From positions 1 through 23,992 of the forward strand of contig JAPKMW010000137.1 in the NCBI GenBank assembly GCA_026645575.1: a stretch of DNA of 23,992 bases, in the 5' to 3' direction. Position 1 is the first letter of the stretch, and each line of letters starts with the position of its first letter. Under the pieces are notes generated by a model. That model searched no databases, was not told where the DNA came from, and worked only from the letters and a program-made list of their open reading frames with translations. Both the position numbers and the translations under genes were made by a program. Positions 8,901-17,872 of this stretch are shown here, one piece after another. This DNA is from Caldilineaceae bacterium (lineage in GTDB: Bacteria > Chloroflexota > Anaerolineae > Caldilineales > Caldilineaceae).

Positions 8901-10282
8901 ATTTCTGACAGTTCTGCCGTGTGAAATGAGCGATAGACAGTCTGCCAAAAGGCTGTGCGTGAAGCCTGCCGATGCCAGAGATGGTGAAAATGGTAGACAT
9001 AGCTGGGGTAGGCCATGAAGATGAGTTGTGGATCACGGACTGTGCGCTCGATCCAGGAATGGTCGGCAGTGCGAAAGAGGAGGCGCGCCACGGCAAAATC
9101 GAAGAGAATGTGATGCGAGAAAGTTAGAACATCGTGTTCTGGTGCAACAGTGTCGGAAGGGCGCCAGTTGGCGAGAATACGGCAACTGAGTAAGTCATTG
9201 ATGATGACGCCGTCATCGGCAGCGTGGGCAATCGCGTGGCGGTTGCAGCAGAGGGTACGTTGCTGAATCATCGCTTCAACAGAGCGCCGTAAGAGTAGAC
9301 TACGTGCATCGGCTTTGTCGGTGGGGCGTAGAACACGGATTGTCCAGAAGCGATCTAAGAGTTGAATTTGTGATTGAATGGGCGACAGCTCATCCAGGGC
9401 AATACCAGCGTCCAGTAAGTCGGCGGCCAGTCGAAGGTTAAAGGGAACTTTGAGTAGGTCGGCCAGTGGCGAATCCTGCTGGAGCAGGAGGGCGGCTAAT
9501 TGGGGAAACTGAATGGCGACCTGGTGTAGTTCTTCGCGGCTCAACGCATTGATGTAGAGGTGGCGGACGTTCAGATAATCCTTATGGTGAGCGGATGGTG
9601 CAGGCTGGCCCTTGAAGAGGGCGCGCAATTCATCATGGTGACCTAGATCAAACTCACGAATCGAGACGACAACACGCCAGCGACTTGACCGCTGCAAGAG
9701 GCGTTTGATGAGGTTGACGAGGGTGTCCGCCGTTCGGTTATCCTTGGCGCTATCTAAGGCATCAATGACCAGGTACGCCGGCTCGGCGCCAGGCCATTTG
9801 AGCAGGAGATCGACCAGGTCTTGGGAGATGGTGGCGGGAATGCGCACATGGGCGCTGTCGTGGGCCTCTATGTTGACGGCGGCGAGAAAGACATAATCGG
9901 TTTGTGCATCGTCTAAGCGATGTAGCCAGTCCAACAAGACGCCGGATTTGCCGATACCAGGGGCGCCGGTGATGATGACAGAGCCGGAGACCGCCATTGT
10001 GTGCAACGTCTTGACTGCTGATCGTGTTACTTTGACCGTAGTGTCGCCAACAGAAAACATGGCGGTACTTTGCAGTAGTAAACGAGTTTCCGCACTGTAG
10101 CGCCTAAGTTGATCGATATCAGCGTGGTCTGGATTGGCAGATGAATAGGTATTGACAGTATAGATAAATGGGCCGCCATCCGTATTGATTTCACCACTGT
10201 TATGAAGACCACCACCTGTATTGACACCGCCTTGAATGTTTGTTTGGGTGGTAGGTGTTATTGGTTTGCTTTCTAATGCCAT
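5984..10282 (-). CDS. Giant STAND NTPase with long helical-repeat C-terminus, no recognisable effector (1432 aa)
   Basis: The ATG at 10282 has AGGG about 8-10 nt upstream. The N-terminus carries TNIQGGVNTGGGLHNSGEI (about 14-32), a glycine-rich motif also seen in the neighbouring STAND proteins. Walker A is GAPGIGKS at 106-113, Walker B is YLVIDALDS at 170-178, and the following strand RVVVSIRE (203-210) fits sensor 1. The Walker B departs from the usual hhhhDGxDE: alanine replaces glycine and serine replaces the final glutamate. The remaining ~1000 residues are predicted from composition to be mostly helical, with HEAT-like stretches (for example SAPSVRLQVAERIPLLGPL). No TIR, nuclease, protease or membrane segment is visible. 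STAND proteins with this layout bind a trigger with the C-terminal solenoid and oligomerise on NTP binding. The gene follows the 1424-aa STAND gene after 77 bp and precedes the zinc-finger gene by 73 bp. A role in phage sensing is inferred from context. Confidence 0.82.
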   Translation of the reverse strand: MALESKPITPTTQTNIQGGVNTGGGLHNSGEINTDGGPFIYTVNTYSSANPDHADIDQLRRYSAETRLLLQSTAMFSVGDTTVKVTRSAVKTLHTMAVSGSVIITGAPGIGKSGVLLDWLHRLDDAQTDYVFLAAVNIEAHDSAHVRIPATISQDLVDLLLKWPGAEPAYLVIDALDSAKDNRTADTLVNLIKRLLQRSSRWRVVVSIREFDLGHHDELRALFKGQPAPSAHHKDYLNVRHLYINALSREELHQVAIQFPQLAALLLQQDSPLADLLKVPFNLRLAADLLDAGIALDELSPIQSQIQLLDRFWTIRVLRPTDKADARSLLLRRSVEAMIQQRTLCCNRHAIAHAADDGVIINDLLSCRILANWRPSDTVAPEHDVLTFSHHILFDFAVARLLFRTADHSWIERTVRDPQLIFMAYPSYVYHFHHLWHRQASRTAFWQTVYRSFHTAELSEISRTVGPTVAAELAKTITDLEPLLASLTGLSLQERAAAERVIPHLIGSLEAEPALLTNQHTLWSTVAERLSAMLRPTTVYPLNTLLQLFIQQHAYWQHFHWRPISTAARALFQFAWTAHPANIQLIDQAVTAVCVTYKVEPTSARALLSRLIEPAHLAEHGYHALIPVADSIGLIAATDPDFSRQLYIAVFAFADEREEQVRVGGQIMSLTTTMRQQYSLVQWQFAQQYTHILMEAPPLGTQILIDVLNNYDYHPWSDSTNETTGLFTYRGKATKVRFPPKPMFHADNDDDQFTRDNQTTMLKAFDSFLCQQTDDERGNQIRQQVLDELAGQTLPMLLVRRLLKSAARYPAMLGMDLRELVWAPSLLTYGRTIEASGAFISAIFPRLEAQDRQRIEETILSIPKLFPSQDQERGQHIQVHLLLRLIPALLVSEEAKASLLATLQKQAEVSRSEVNRADRLKTMFGRNTNQTMDAIPINDPDYQAVQSTQQAVQEIAESLQHRSPSNEQVQALLHAINQLQTILNSQAETEVHPVIVANAWDAIAEAAWLILDWPFLLDHPAVIHWFRDLLLSAAKRPEPLGESSVADNTEQSVSWSRPATRIHATRGLLKLATLPDCTDDNSLNAIRRLSKDSAPSVRLQVAERIPLLGPLFPEFMWEILEQFVAAESHPQILHALLHPLNHLQHQHGERIIPLVQTIDGRIRHFERSEPAISQVLAIYLHQYLFHQNTTCQTLLLQIADHPYEHATSVRPLAFHLRQSIKHSQPSSQIYQKQVDLFNRLISSTSQACKQCLVALNQRTQETSTEAEQQMLRELLKLANDLGRELFFLSGAFHANSMISPTPSDDSPPSSEHVQHFWRNHHQSLRLLADLGLPPLTHHMLEILDFMTPLEPVQVFLLFHDALNAAANNGYQYEKMAVDLALKIVNKYLSEPRAIFQQEPACGPALLAVLDILLKSGWPETRKLAHQISKVYR

Positions 10283-10359
10283 GATCTTTCCCTATCAACT
10301 TCGTCTATACTTGCCACGAACCACTTTCATCGCTGCATACGTGTCTCGTTCCGATTTCC

Positions 10360-13300
10360 TTATGTGATTTGTGCTATGCGTCGTGGCTCGCGCCATTCCA
10401 CTTCCCACCAGGTGTAAATATCTTGGATGGCGGCAGCACAAGCATTGGTTGCTTGCTTTCCACCGAGATAGGCCACGATGTCAACAAAATAGCTGAGTTG
10501 ATTCATGGTATAGTCACGCGGGTACTTTTTCAGTGCAGAGCAGAGGTTGTACCATAAGTTGTATGCTTCTTCATAGGTAGCCTGATTCGCCAATTGAGTT
10601 AGCCAAGCTTGGGCAAGCGCTGGATAGGAGCGACTTTGCTCCTCCCGATTTTGCCGCTCAATCAGCAATAGCAGTAACCTGCGTAGCCAATCGACAGTCA
10701 CCAAAGGCGCCAGATTTGTCACAAATTCATGAATTGATTCCTCTATGTCCTGGGCAATGGCAAGACATTGGGTTAGATATTCTTGGTTGGCAGCAACCTT
10801 CTTCGCAAGTTTACCTAATGCAGTGGCCACAGGGTAACGCGCTAACCATTGTAAGAGGTGAGGGATCAACGTGTCATCAGCATAACCGGCTATTTCGTTT
10901 AAGATACGTGGAACAATGTATTCAGGGAATTCAGCAAAATCAAAAGCGGACACTGATTTTTGAAGAAGTGCTAACTGCTGCTCGCCGGAGAAGAAGAGGG
11001 CTAAGTTTGCATATTGAATCGCTTTTAGCTGTGAGTATGGAGCGAGAATGTGCTTTTCTAGCTCAGGCAAGAGATCCGGGCGAAGTAGGGCGACTGCCGG
11101 CATGAAGGCGCGCACATAATCATGGCTTTGAACAGAATCGTGATTGCCGTCAATGACACTAAGGGCGTCTTCAACATATCGTGGGTTGAGGGCTGACCAG
11201 ATTTCCTGTGCATTTTGAGCATAGTCTTTGTATGCAGGATTGCCAATGGTGAAAATAATATCACCAAGGAGCGATGCTACTTCGTTGAATGCCGCAATGC
11301 GCTGTTCACGAGTGGGCATTTGGTTGATCTTGTTGATCGTTGCTCGCAGCAGTTCCCAACGGCCTGCTTCTTGCTGTGTTGTAGCTAGCTTGGAGCGGGA
11401 CAAAAGGTAGCGTATTGGAGCTTGGATAAGTTTTTGCAATGGATTGTTGCTGTCTTTTTGTGGCCTGGCACTTCTGAGCGCAGTTAATAATTGTTTCTGC
11501 TCGCCAGTGTCGATGATGCGGAATGCATCTTTCATGAACTTTTCTAAGTGTGGGAGCCGCTCTTCTTGTGGAAGATGTTGGGCAATTTTGACCAAAGTTT
11601 CTTTATCGTCAAGTTCGCTACCATAACGTGAAAGGTCTGCATCTGTGAATGCACTCAGCAAAAGCTCCTCCTGATTCTTGGAAAGCGTAGGTGCGATGGC
11701 CGCAAAGAGGCGGCGCTTTCGGCCATAATCGTCGTCCTTGAAGTGCGTTTTTCTAAGATCCTTGGCGATGAGTAGGAGCAATTCGTTATTTACGTCGGCA
11801 GTCCAAGAATCAATACGCCAAGCAATGGTATCATCTTTTACTGCGGCGGGCATGCGTTGATAGTTTTGGATCGCGGCATGGACATAGCCTGTGCAGGCAA
11901 AACTTTCGTGACGACCTGCCCCCAACCGGTAGATGAGCGATAATTCCTCAGGGGGAAGCTTGGCAGCAATTAAAGGGATGATATAGAGCGATGCACCCAA
12001 TTCTAAGACACCATGCCCATTATGGTCCTCTTCATCACGAATTGCGCGTGCAAATAGGGCTTTTATAGTTTGGATGCCGAGATAGGGAAGCAGTGCTACA
12101 CGCCAGGCATTGTGTTCGCTAAAGCGACGCCAAAAATTGGTAAGCAATTTGCCTTCCTTGATCATTCTAGACAATTCTTCATCTTTGCGTTGGCCGCTAA
12201 TAAACATCCATAGTACATACAAATCGTCAGCACCGAACGGGTATTGCAGATTGTCGATTTGTCGAAGCCATGTTTCGGCAAGGGTGAGCAATCTGTTTTT
12301 GCAATCGTTGTCAGTGCGATGGTAGGCTAGGGCCAGGAAAGCCATACTGGCTTCACTTATTACCCAGAGCATCCGTGATGAGGTACTACGTTTAAGTGCT
12401 ATCTCCAATTGTATGGCCATGTTGAGGGCGCTTTGGTCAGAGAGACGGTATGCCAGACGTGCAATAGTAATGGCAACGCCACTTAGAGAATAGTTCGCTG
12501 AAAGAAGAAGGGTAATAAAGGCTTCCGCTTTGGCGTCACTCATGTGCCAAGCCAAATGCTCAAAGAAGAGACCCAACAGACGCATTTCTTTGTCGTCTGC
12601 AGTAGGGTTCGCCTGGGCTTGTTCCACTAGGCGATGACATACTTGGCTGAGCTTATCCATAGGAACTTTGTGTACGATGTCGCGGTAAATGTAGATCACG
12701 TGAGGGTAGTCATCATTGTAGACGTTGTAATCGAGTTGCTTGCACGACTCGATCAGCAGTTCAATTAATTCTACCTGTTCAACCGGATCAGTGACCTGGC
12801 CGGCTAAGTGGGCAAGAAGCCTTGGACGCCAAACGCTGTGAGGGAAGGACTTGGCGAGGTCAACTGATTTACTGAAGTGATCGGGCGTTGCTAAATGAGG
12901 GAGTAGCTGAAACAGTTGGTAGGACCGCACGATCGCACTTGTTGTGCGTTCCATTAAGAGCAAATCCTCCAGAACTTGAGAGACGATGAATTTAATTTCG
13001 CGGGATGAGAATAGGTGATGAGCGTTTTGATGCTGTAAAAGCGCCAATCGAGTATCAGCGGCTTGTTTGTGTTCAGTGATGTGTTTGATGTAGGCATAAG
13101 CTTGAGGTTTTGTCCACAAGCCATCGTTAAGCAGGGCGATGGTCAGGCTTGGCGGCAGGCGGTTGCTTAATGAGGCAACACTTGAGTAGGCGAGCAGACA
13201 CTTCACTTGCATGGCGATTCCCTGGCTCAGTTGCTTTTGATTGCCTTTGGCACGCCCACTTTCGTGTGCGACATCCCAAACGCGATCAACCTCCTTTAGA

Positions 13301-14634
13301 AAGGTGTTGTAGCTTCCCAGCACTTGCACATGAGCCTGCATCCATGCTTCGCTGATCAGTTTGTATAAGTCAGCTTGTCGTTTGGCACGCACCAAGTGTT
13401 GTCCATAATGACGCATGAGATATTCAGGCGTAATTGGTGGCCATCTAGCAGCTTTGTAACGGTCTCCCCAAGCCAGAAGCTGTTTCTGATAGACATCTAC
13501 CTCTTTATGATGAGTTTCCTTTAGTAGAATTTGGCGTAGCTCTATATGCATGAGTTCAAAGCGTTCTTGCCCCAAGAGATAGCGTTGGATCGGCTGTAGC
13601 GCCTTGCGTATGCGGTGGGATGGTTGCTCTAGCAGATCAGCGATCTCGACGGAAGCGATGCTACCTGCGCACTGTGTAAGTAATCCCAATATCTGCCAAG
13701 TAAGATCACTCTCTGCCTTTTGCTCTAATAACCTAAACTGTTCGCGGAAATACGCTTTAACATCTTCCGGCGGATCGGCTTCCAAGCTGGTCAGTATGTT
13801 TTCCCCTTTCTCCACTACATCTTGACAAACGAAACGAGCGAAGAGTGGCACACCTTTGGTTACTCCGTGTATACGTAGAGCGATCTTGTCGCCATTTTCG
13901 CTGATCAAACCGTACTTGCGTAACAATGCGCCTACTTCCTCTACACGCAACGTATGCAGAGACAAACGATTTGCCCAGCGGAAGGGATGAGTGGATCCAA
14001 CCTGTTGTTGCGGTTCGGGGTTAGGCCGCGAGGTGACTACAATATGCACATAATCAGCTAACAGCGCGGGTAAGGTGGCAGCAATGGTGATGTCGTCTGT
14101 TTCGCTGCTTTCATCCAACCCATCGATTAGCACCAATAAAGGCTGCTCTTTACTGGCTTTGGTAACTGTACCCTTCCATAATTCACTAAATTGAGCGCGT
14201 AAATCGTCTAAATCTGCGGGTACGCCACCTTCTATCCGAAGCTGATTCAGCATTTGTGCGTTTATGGCCTGTAGGAAGCGAATCGCTGTGTGTTGATAGT
14301 AACTTTGCCGAATGAAGAAATAGAGAAGGGTGGGCCGAACCGCGTGGACCCATGTGCCGCGTTGATGTTGTGCGATCAGATGTGCAAGCAATGCTGATTT
14401 GCCATGTCCTGCCGGCGCTTCAATAAGCAGATAGCCTGGCTCTTGTTGGGCGGCGAAATCGGCCACGCGTTGTATCGTCTCTTTTTGGCCAACGAATGCG
14501 CGATCGTAGAAATCCAGAATATCTTGGACATCATAATTGAAGCGCGGATAACCTCTGTTGTGAATGTGAATTGTTCCTGTATTAAACAATCCACCATCTG
14601 TACGAACGTCACCGTAAATATTTGTCTCTGTCAT
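10360..14634 (-). CDS. Giant NACHT-type STAND NTPase, no recognisable effector (1424 aa)
   Basis: The open frame extends upstream to an ATG at 14721 inside hsdR, but GAGGG at 14643-14639 lies 4 nt before the ATG at 14634. The conserved motif TNIYGDVRTDGGLFNTGTI begins three residues later, so 14634 is preferred (ATG 14637 is the alternative). Walker A is APAGHGKS at 73-80, Walker B LLVLIDGLDES at about 166-176, and sensor strand HIVVTSRPNPE at 197-207, a typical NACHT pattern. A winged-helix-like segment follows (LTWQILGLLTQCAGS with LLGQERFELMH). About 1000 further residues form helical repeats that look like a sensor solenoid. No effector domain, signal peptide or membrane helix is visible. 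The gene begins 31 bp after the hsdR stop, so it probably belongs to the hsd transcript. A role as an infection sensor paired with the R-M system is inference. The sequence is AT-richer than hsdR, suggesting separate ancestry. Confidence 0.85.
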   Translation of the reverse strand: MTETNIYGDVRTDGGLFNTGTIHIHNRGYPRFNYDVQDILDFYDRAFVGQKETIQRVADFAAQQEPGYLLIEAPAGHGKSALLAHLIAQHQRGTWVHAVRPTLLYFFIRQSYYQHTAIRFLQAINAQMLNQLRIEGGVPADLDDLRAQFSELWKGTVTKASKEQPLLVLIDGLDESSETDDITIAATLPALLADYVHIVVTSRPNPEPQQQVGSTHPFRWANRLSLHTLRVEEVGALLRKYGLISENGDKIALRIHGVTKGVPLFARFVCQDVVEKGENILTSLEADPPEDVKAYFREQFRLLEQKAESDLTWQILGLLTQCAGSIASVEIADLLEQPSHRIRKALQPIQRYLLGQERFELMHIELRQILLKETHHKEVDVYQKQLLAWGDRYKAARWPPITPEYLMRHYGQHLVRAKRQADLYKLISEAWMQAHVQVLGSYNTFLKEVDRVWDVAHESGRAKGNQKQLSQGIAMQVKCLLAYSSVASLSNRLPPSLTIALLNDGLWTKPQAYAYIKHITEHKQAADTRLALLQHQNAHHLFSSREIKFIVSQVLEDLLLMERTTSAIVRSYQLFQLLPHLATPDHFSKSVDLAKSFPHSVWRPRLLAHLAGQVTDPVEQVELIELLIESCKQLDYNVYNDDYPHVIYIYRDIVHKVPMDKLSQVCHRLVEQAQANPTADDKEMRLLGLFFEHLAWHMSDAKAEAFITLLLSANYSLSGVAITIARLAYRLSDQSALNMAIQLEIALKRSTSSRMLWVISEASMAFLALAYHRTDNDCKNRLLTLAETWLRQIDNLQYPFGADDLYVLWMFISGQRKDEELSRMIKEGKLLTNFWRRFSEHNAWRVALLPYLGIQTIKALFARAIRDEEDHNGHGVLELGASLYIIPLIAAKLPPEELSLIYRLGAGRHESFACTGYVHAAIQNYQRMPAAVKDDTIAWRIDSWTADVNNELLLLIAKDLRKTHFKDDDYGRKRRLFAAIAPTLSKNQEELLLSAFTDADLSRYGSELDDKETLVKIAQHLPQEERLPHLEKFMKDAFRIIDTGEQKQLLTALRSARPQKDSNNPLQKLIQAPIRYLLSRSKLATTQQEAGRWELLRATINKINQMPTREQRIAAFNEVASLLGDIIFTIGNPAYKDYAQNAQEIWSALNPRYVEDALSVIDGNHDSVQSHDYVRAFMPAVALLRPDLLPELEKHILAPYSQLKAIQYANLALFFSGEQQLALLQKSVSAFDFAEFPEYIVPRILNEIAGYADDTLIPHLLQWLARYPVATALGKLAKKVAANQEYLTQCLAIAQDIEESIHEFVTNLAPLVTVDWLRRLLLLLIERQNREEQSRSYPALAQAWLTQLANQATYEEAYNLWYNLCSALKKYPRDYTMNQLSYFVDIVAYLGGKQATNACAAAIQDIYTWWEVEWREPRRIAQIT

Positions 14635-14665
14635 CATTCCCTCGCTATCGCTATATGTTTTCTCC

Positions 14666-17600
14666 TCACGCGGCCTGCTGGTAAACGGTCTCCCCTGGAA
14701 AGCGGTATTGTTGATAGACATGTTGATAAACCTTTGTCGCCAGTTTGGGGATCTCCTCCATTGTGTATTCCGGATCCGGCAGGCCGTGGTGTTCGTCCCA
14801 GAGGAAGTCGCGGATGAGGGTGGCGATTTGGTCGCGGGTGGCTTCTTTGTCGGTCCAGTGGTCGATCTGGGTGATGCGGGCTTTGATGGCGTCGAGGAGG
14901 GTGGCGGCGACCCCTTTGATGCGGTTGCGGACCGGGGGGGTGAGGGCCGGTTTTTCCTGGCAGAGGAGGTCGAAGATGGCGAGGTGTTCTTCGCTTAAGC
15001 CTTCGCGGACGGCGCGGGTTTCTTCGGCGCTCAGGTTTTGCATCAAGTTGAGGAGTTCGTCAAAGGTCTGCTCAATGGTGACGCGGTCGGTTTCGTTGTT
15101 GTATTGGGTGATGATGGCCCGGTAGCGATTGTAGAGATCGAGGCGGCTGGGATTCTGGGCGACCATGCGGTTGAGTCGGCGCTCGATCTGGGTTTTGAGA
15201 TCGTGGACGATGGTGTTCTTGGTGGCGACGCGGACAAATTCGGCGCGCAGCCGGTCGAAGTCGATCTTGCTGATGTCGAAGAGACGGTCGGTTTCATAGG
15301 GTACACGCGCCTCGGCGATGGTGATGGCGCCGCTGACTTGTTGGTGAATCTGGGCCAGGATGGCGTTGATGGGCGGCGGCTCGGCGACGGGGTGGAGGCG
15401 GCGGTGGATGGCTTCGATGGCGTTGTATTGGGGCCGATAGGGCGCGAGTTCCGGCGTGCGGTCGATGAGGGCATTGTGTAGGCCAAAGAGGTGGGCGGCG
15501 CGGACATCGAATTCGGCGATGGTGCGGTCGTTGGCGCTGACGGCGTTGACGGCCATGACGGCGGCTTCTAGGGCGGCGCTCTTTTGGAAGCCCTGGGCGG
15601 TGATGAGGTCGGCCAGGGTGTAGCCACAGGCGGCGATATAGGCGACACAAGCATTGAGGGCGGTGACATATTCGGCCAGGCGTTCGGCAGGGGATTTGAC
15701 AGGATCGACGGCTGCCGGGCTGGGGCCGGGGGGTTGGGCGCCTTGAGCTTGCCAGCCGGCGTAGGTGGCGAGGGCGCGACGCAGGCTCTGGAGGATGCCG
15801 TTGTAGTCCACAATGAGGCCATTGGGCTTGCCTTCGGCGACGCGGTTGGCGCGGGCGATGGCTTGCATGAGGGTGTGGCTCTGCATGGGTTTGTCGATGT
15901 AGAGCGTGGCAAGGCTTTCGACATCAAAGCCGGTGAGCCACATGGCACAGACGATGGCCAGGCGGAAGGGGTGGGTGGCGTCCTTGAAGTGGCTTTCAAG
16001 GTCGTTGTCTCTCATGCGTTTGCGGTGGGTTTCGATGTCAAGCCCCCATTCGGCGAAGGTGGCGGCTTCGCCGGTTTCTTCGCTGACGATGACCCGGACT
16101 TGGGTGGCTTCAAGCCAGGCGAGTTTATCGGCGGCTTCGCGGGCGGCCTGTTCGTCTTCGGCTTGCTTGACCATGGCGCGCTGGGCGGCGATGGCGGCCT
16201 GCCACTGTTGGTCGATGCGGTCATACATCTTGACGGCGGTGATTTTGTCGAGACAGACGAGCATGGCTTTGCCGGTCTGCCAGCGGGTGGTGTAGTGGGT
16301 GACAAGATCGGCGGCGATGGCGTCGAGGCGGGTGTCGGCGGTGAAGACCATGTATTTGTCGTCCAGGGCGCGGCGGACGCGGGTTTCGATCTCTTCTTCG
16401 AGGGCGGCGTCGGCGAGGATGGCTTCAACCTGTTGGTTGATGGCGTCGGTGACGATAGCCAGCTTTTCGCCCCGGTTGTCGTAGTAGAGGGGGACGGTGG
16501 CGCGATCATCGACAGAGCGCTTGAAGTCGTAGACCGAAATGTAGTCGCCAAAAACGTCGCGAGTTTGGGCATCCTCCGGGCCGCCGATCAGGGGGGTGCC
16601 GGTGAAGCCGAGATAGGCGGCGTTGGGGAGCATGGCGCGCATGGTCTGGGCAAGGCGACCGTATTGGGTGCGGTGGGCTTCGTCGGAGAAGACGATGATG
16701 TCGTCGCGCGGGTTATAGGGTTCGTCGTCATCCTGGTTGAACTTATGGATCAGGCTGAAGAGATAGGCGTGGTTCTCTTGCAGCAGCTTCTTGAGATGAG
16801 GCCCGTCGGTGGCGACGATGCCTTCGCCAATGGCGGCGCCGACGCCGACAAAGGTCTTGTAAATCTGACGCTCAAGTTCCTGACGATCGGTGAGGATAAG
16901 AAAGGTAAAATTGCCAGGTAGCTTGCGGTGGATCTTGCGGGCGAGCAAGGCCATGGAGTAGGATTTGCCGCTGCCCTGGGTGTGCCAGAAGACGCCGAGC
17001 TTGCCGGCGCGCAGTTTGCGCGTTTCGACGGCGGCGAAGGCGCGGTTGACGCCCAGATATTGATGGTTGCGGGCGATGATTTTGACGGTCTCTTTGCCGC
17101 TGGTGTCAAAGAGGATGAAGTTCTCGAAGAGATCGAGAAAGTTGGCTGGGCGACAGACGCCGCGCAGCATGGTCTCCCAAGCGACGACGCCGGGTTCCTC
17201 TTCGCTGAGACGGGGCCACTGGTTGAAGTGGCGGTATTGGCTGGTGAGCGAGCCGATGCGCCCGTCACGGTCGTTAGCAAGGAGAATGATGGCGTTGTGG
17301 TGGAAGAGGTGGGGGATGGCGGCTTTGTAGTAGCGCAAGTTGGTGTCAAAGGCGACGCGCACGTCACGGTAGTGGGCTTTGAGTTCGATAAAGAGGAGGG
17401 GGAGGCCATTGACAAAGCCGATAAGGTCGGGGCGGCGCAGATAGGTGCGGCCCTGGACCCAGAGTTCGCGCACGATGAGAAAGTGGTTGTTGGCGGCCTC
17501 GTCGAAATCAAAGACGCGCAGGCGGACGGTGCGCTCTTTGCCGTCGGCCTGGCGCACAAGGACGGACACTCCTTCGCGCAGGAGGGTGTAGAATTCCTGG

Positions 17601-17872
17601 TTGTGTTGGAGCAGGGACTTGGCAGCGCTGACGGCGGTGAGTTGGTCGATGGCGGCGGTGTAGGCGGCCGGGGGCAGGCCGGGATTGAATTCCACCAGCT
17701 TGGCGTGCAGATAGCGGGTGAGGACCACTTCGCTGTGGCTGGCGCGGCCGAGGGTGCCAGCGGGGCCAAGGGTCTCGCGATCAAAGGCGTAGACGACCTC
17801 CCAGCCTAGCGCTTGCAAGGTGTTGGCGGTGGTCACCTGGACAAAGATGTCTTCGGAATATTCAGCACTCAT
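14666..17872 (-). CDS. hsdR: Type I restriction enzyme subunit R (nuclease-translocase)
   Basis: A 1068-aa protein, a usual length for HsdR. With HsdM and HsdS it forms the complex that translocates DNA from an unmethylated site and cuts at a distance. The N-terminal PD-(D/E)xK nuclease is visible as RRPDL (D149) and FIELK (E163, K165). The SF2 translocase follows: Walker A TQGSGKS at 298-304, DEAH at 397-400, TGTPL at 424-428, TGFD at 647-650 and motif VI QAIARANR at 670-677. The C-terminus is helical and should contact the M/S core. The start ATG overlaps the hsdS stop by 4 bp (ATGA), so translation is coupled. All key residues I can check are present, so it should be active. GC content is high compared with the STAND genes downstream. 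Confidence 0.96.
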   Translation of the reverse strand: MSAEYSEDIFVQVTTANTLQALGWEVVYAFDRETLGPAGTLGRASHSEVVLTRYLHAKLVEFNPGLPPAAYTAAIDQLTAVSAAKSLLQHNQEFYTLLREGVSVLVRQADGKERTVRLRVFDFDEAANNHFLIVRELWVQGRTYLRRPDLIGFVNGLPLLFIELKAHYRDVRVAFDTNLRYYKAAIPHLFHHNAIILLANDRDGRIGSLTSQYRHFNQWPRLSEEEPGVVAWETMLRGVCRPANFLDLFENFILFDTSGKETVKIIARNHQYLGVNRAFAAVETRKLRAGKLGVFWHTQGSGKSYSMALLARKIHRKLPGNFTFLILTDRQELERQIYKTFVGVGAAIGEGIVATDGPHLKKLLQENHAYLFSLIHKFNQDDDEPYNPRDDIIVFSDEAHRTQYGRLAQTMRAMLPNAAYLGFTGTPLIGGPEDAQTRDVFGDYISVYDFKRSVDDRATVPLYYDNRGEKLAIVTDAINQQVEAILADAALEEEIETRVRRALDDKYMVFTADTRLDAIAADLVTHYTTRWQTGKAMLVCLDKITAVKMYDRIDQQWQAAIAAQRAMVKQAEDEQAAREAADKLAWLEATQVRVIVSEETGEAATFAEWGLDIETHRKRMRDNDLESHFKDATHPFRLAIVCAMWLTGFDVESLATLYIDKPMQSHTLMQAIARANRVAEGKPNGLIVDYNGILQSLRRALATYAGWQAQGAQPPGPSPAAVDPVKSPAERLAEYVTALNACVAYIAACGYTLADLITAQGFQKSAALEAAVMAVNAVSANDRTIAEFDVRAAHLFGLHNALIDRTPELAPYRPQYNAIEAIHRRLHPVAEPPPINAILAQIHQQVSGAITIAEARVPYETDRLFDISKIDFDRLRAEFVRVATKNTIVHDLKTQIERRLNRMVAQNPSRLDLYNRYRAIITQYNNETDRVTIEQTFDELLNLMQNLSAEETRAVREGLSEEHLAIFDLLCQEKPALTPPVRNRIKGVAATLLDAIKARITQIDHWTDKEATRDQIATLIRDFLWDEHHGLPDPEYTMEEIPKLATKVYQHVYQQYRFPGETVYQQAA

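Noticed and set aside
14635..14721. Upstream ATG starts (14721, 14637) for the 1424-aa STAND gene
   Set aside because: 14721 lies inside hsdR and has no good ribosome binding site; 14637 leaves only 1 nt after GAGGG. The conserved N-terminal motif starts right after 14634.
15584..16921. 445-codon open frame on the plus strand opposite hsdR
   Set aside because: Glycine/valine-rich antisense shadow of a GC-rich gene; hsdR on the other strand has all its motifs.
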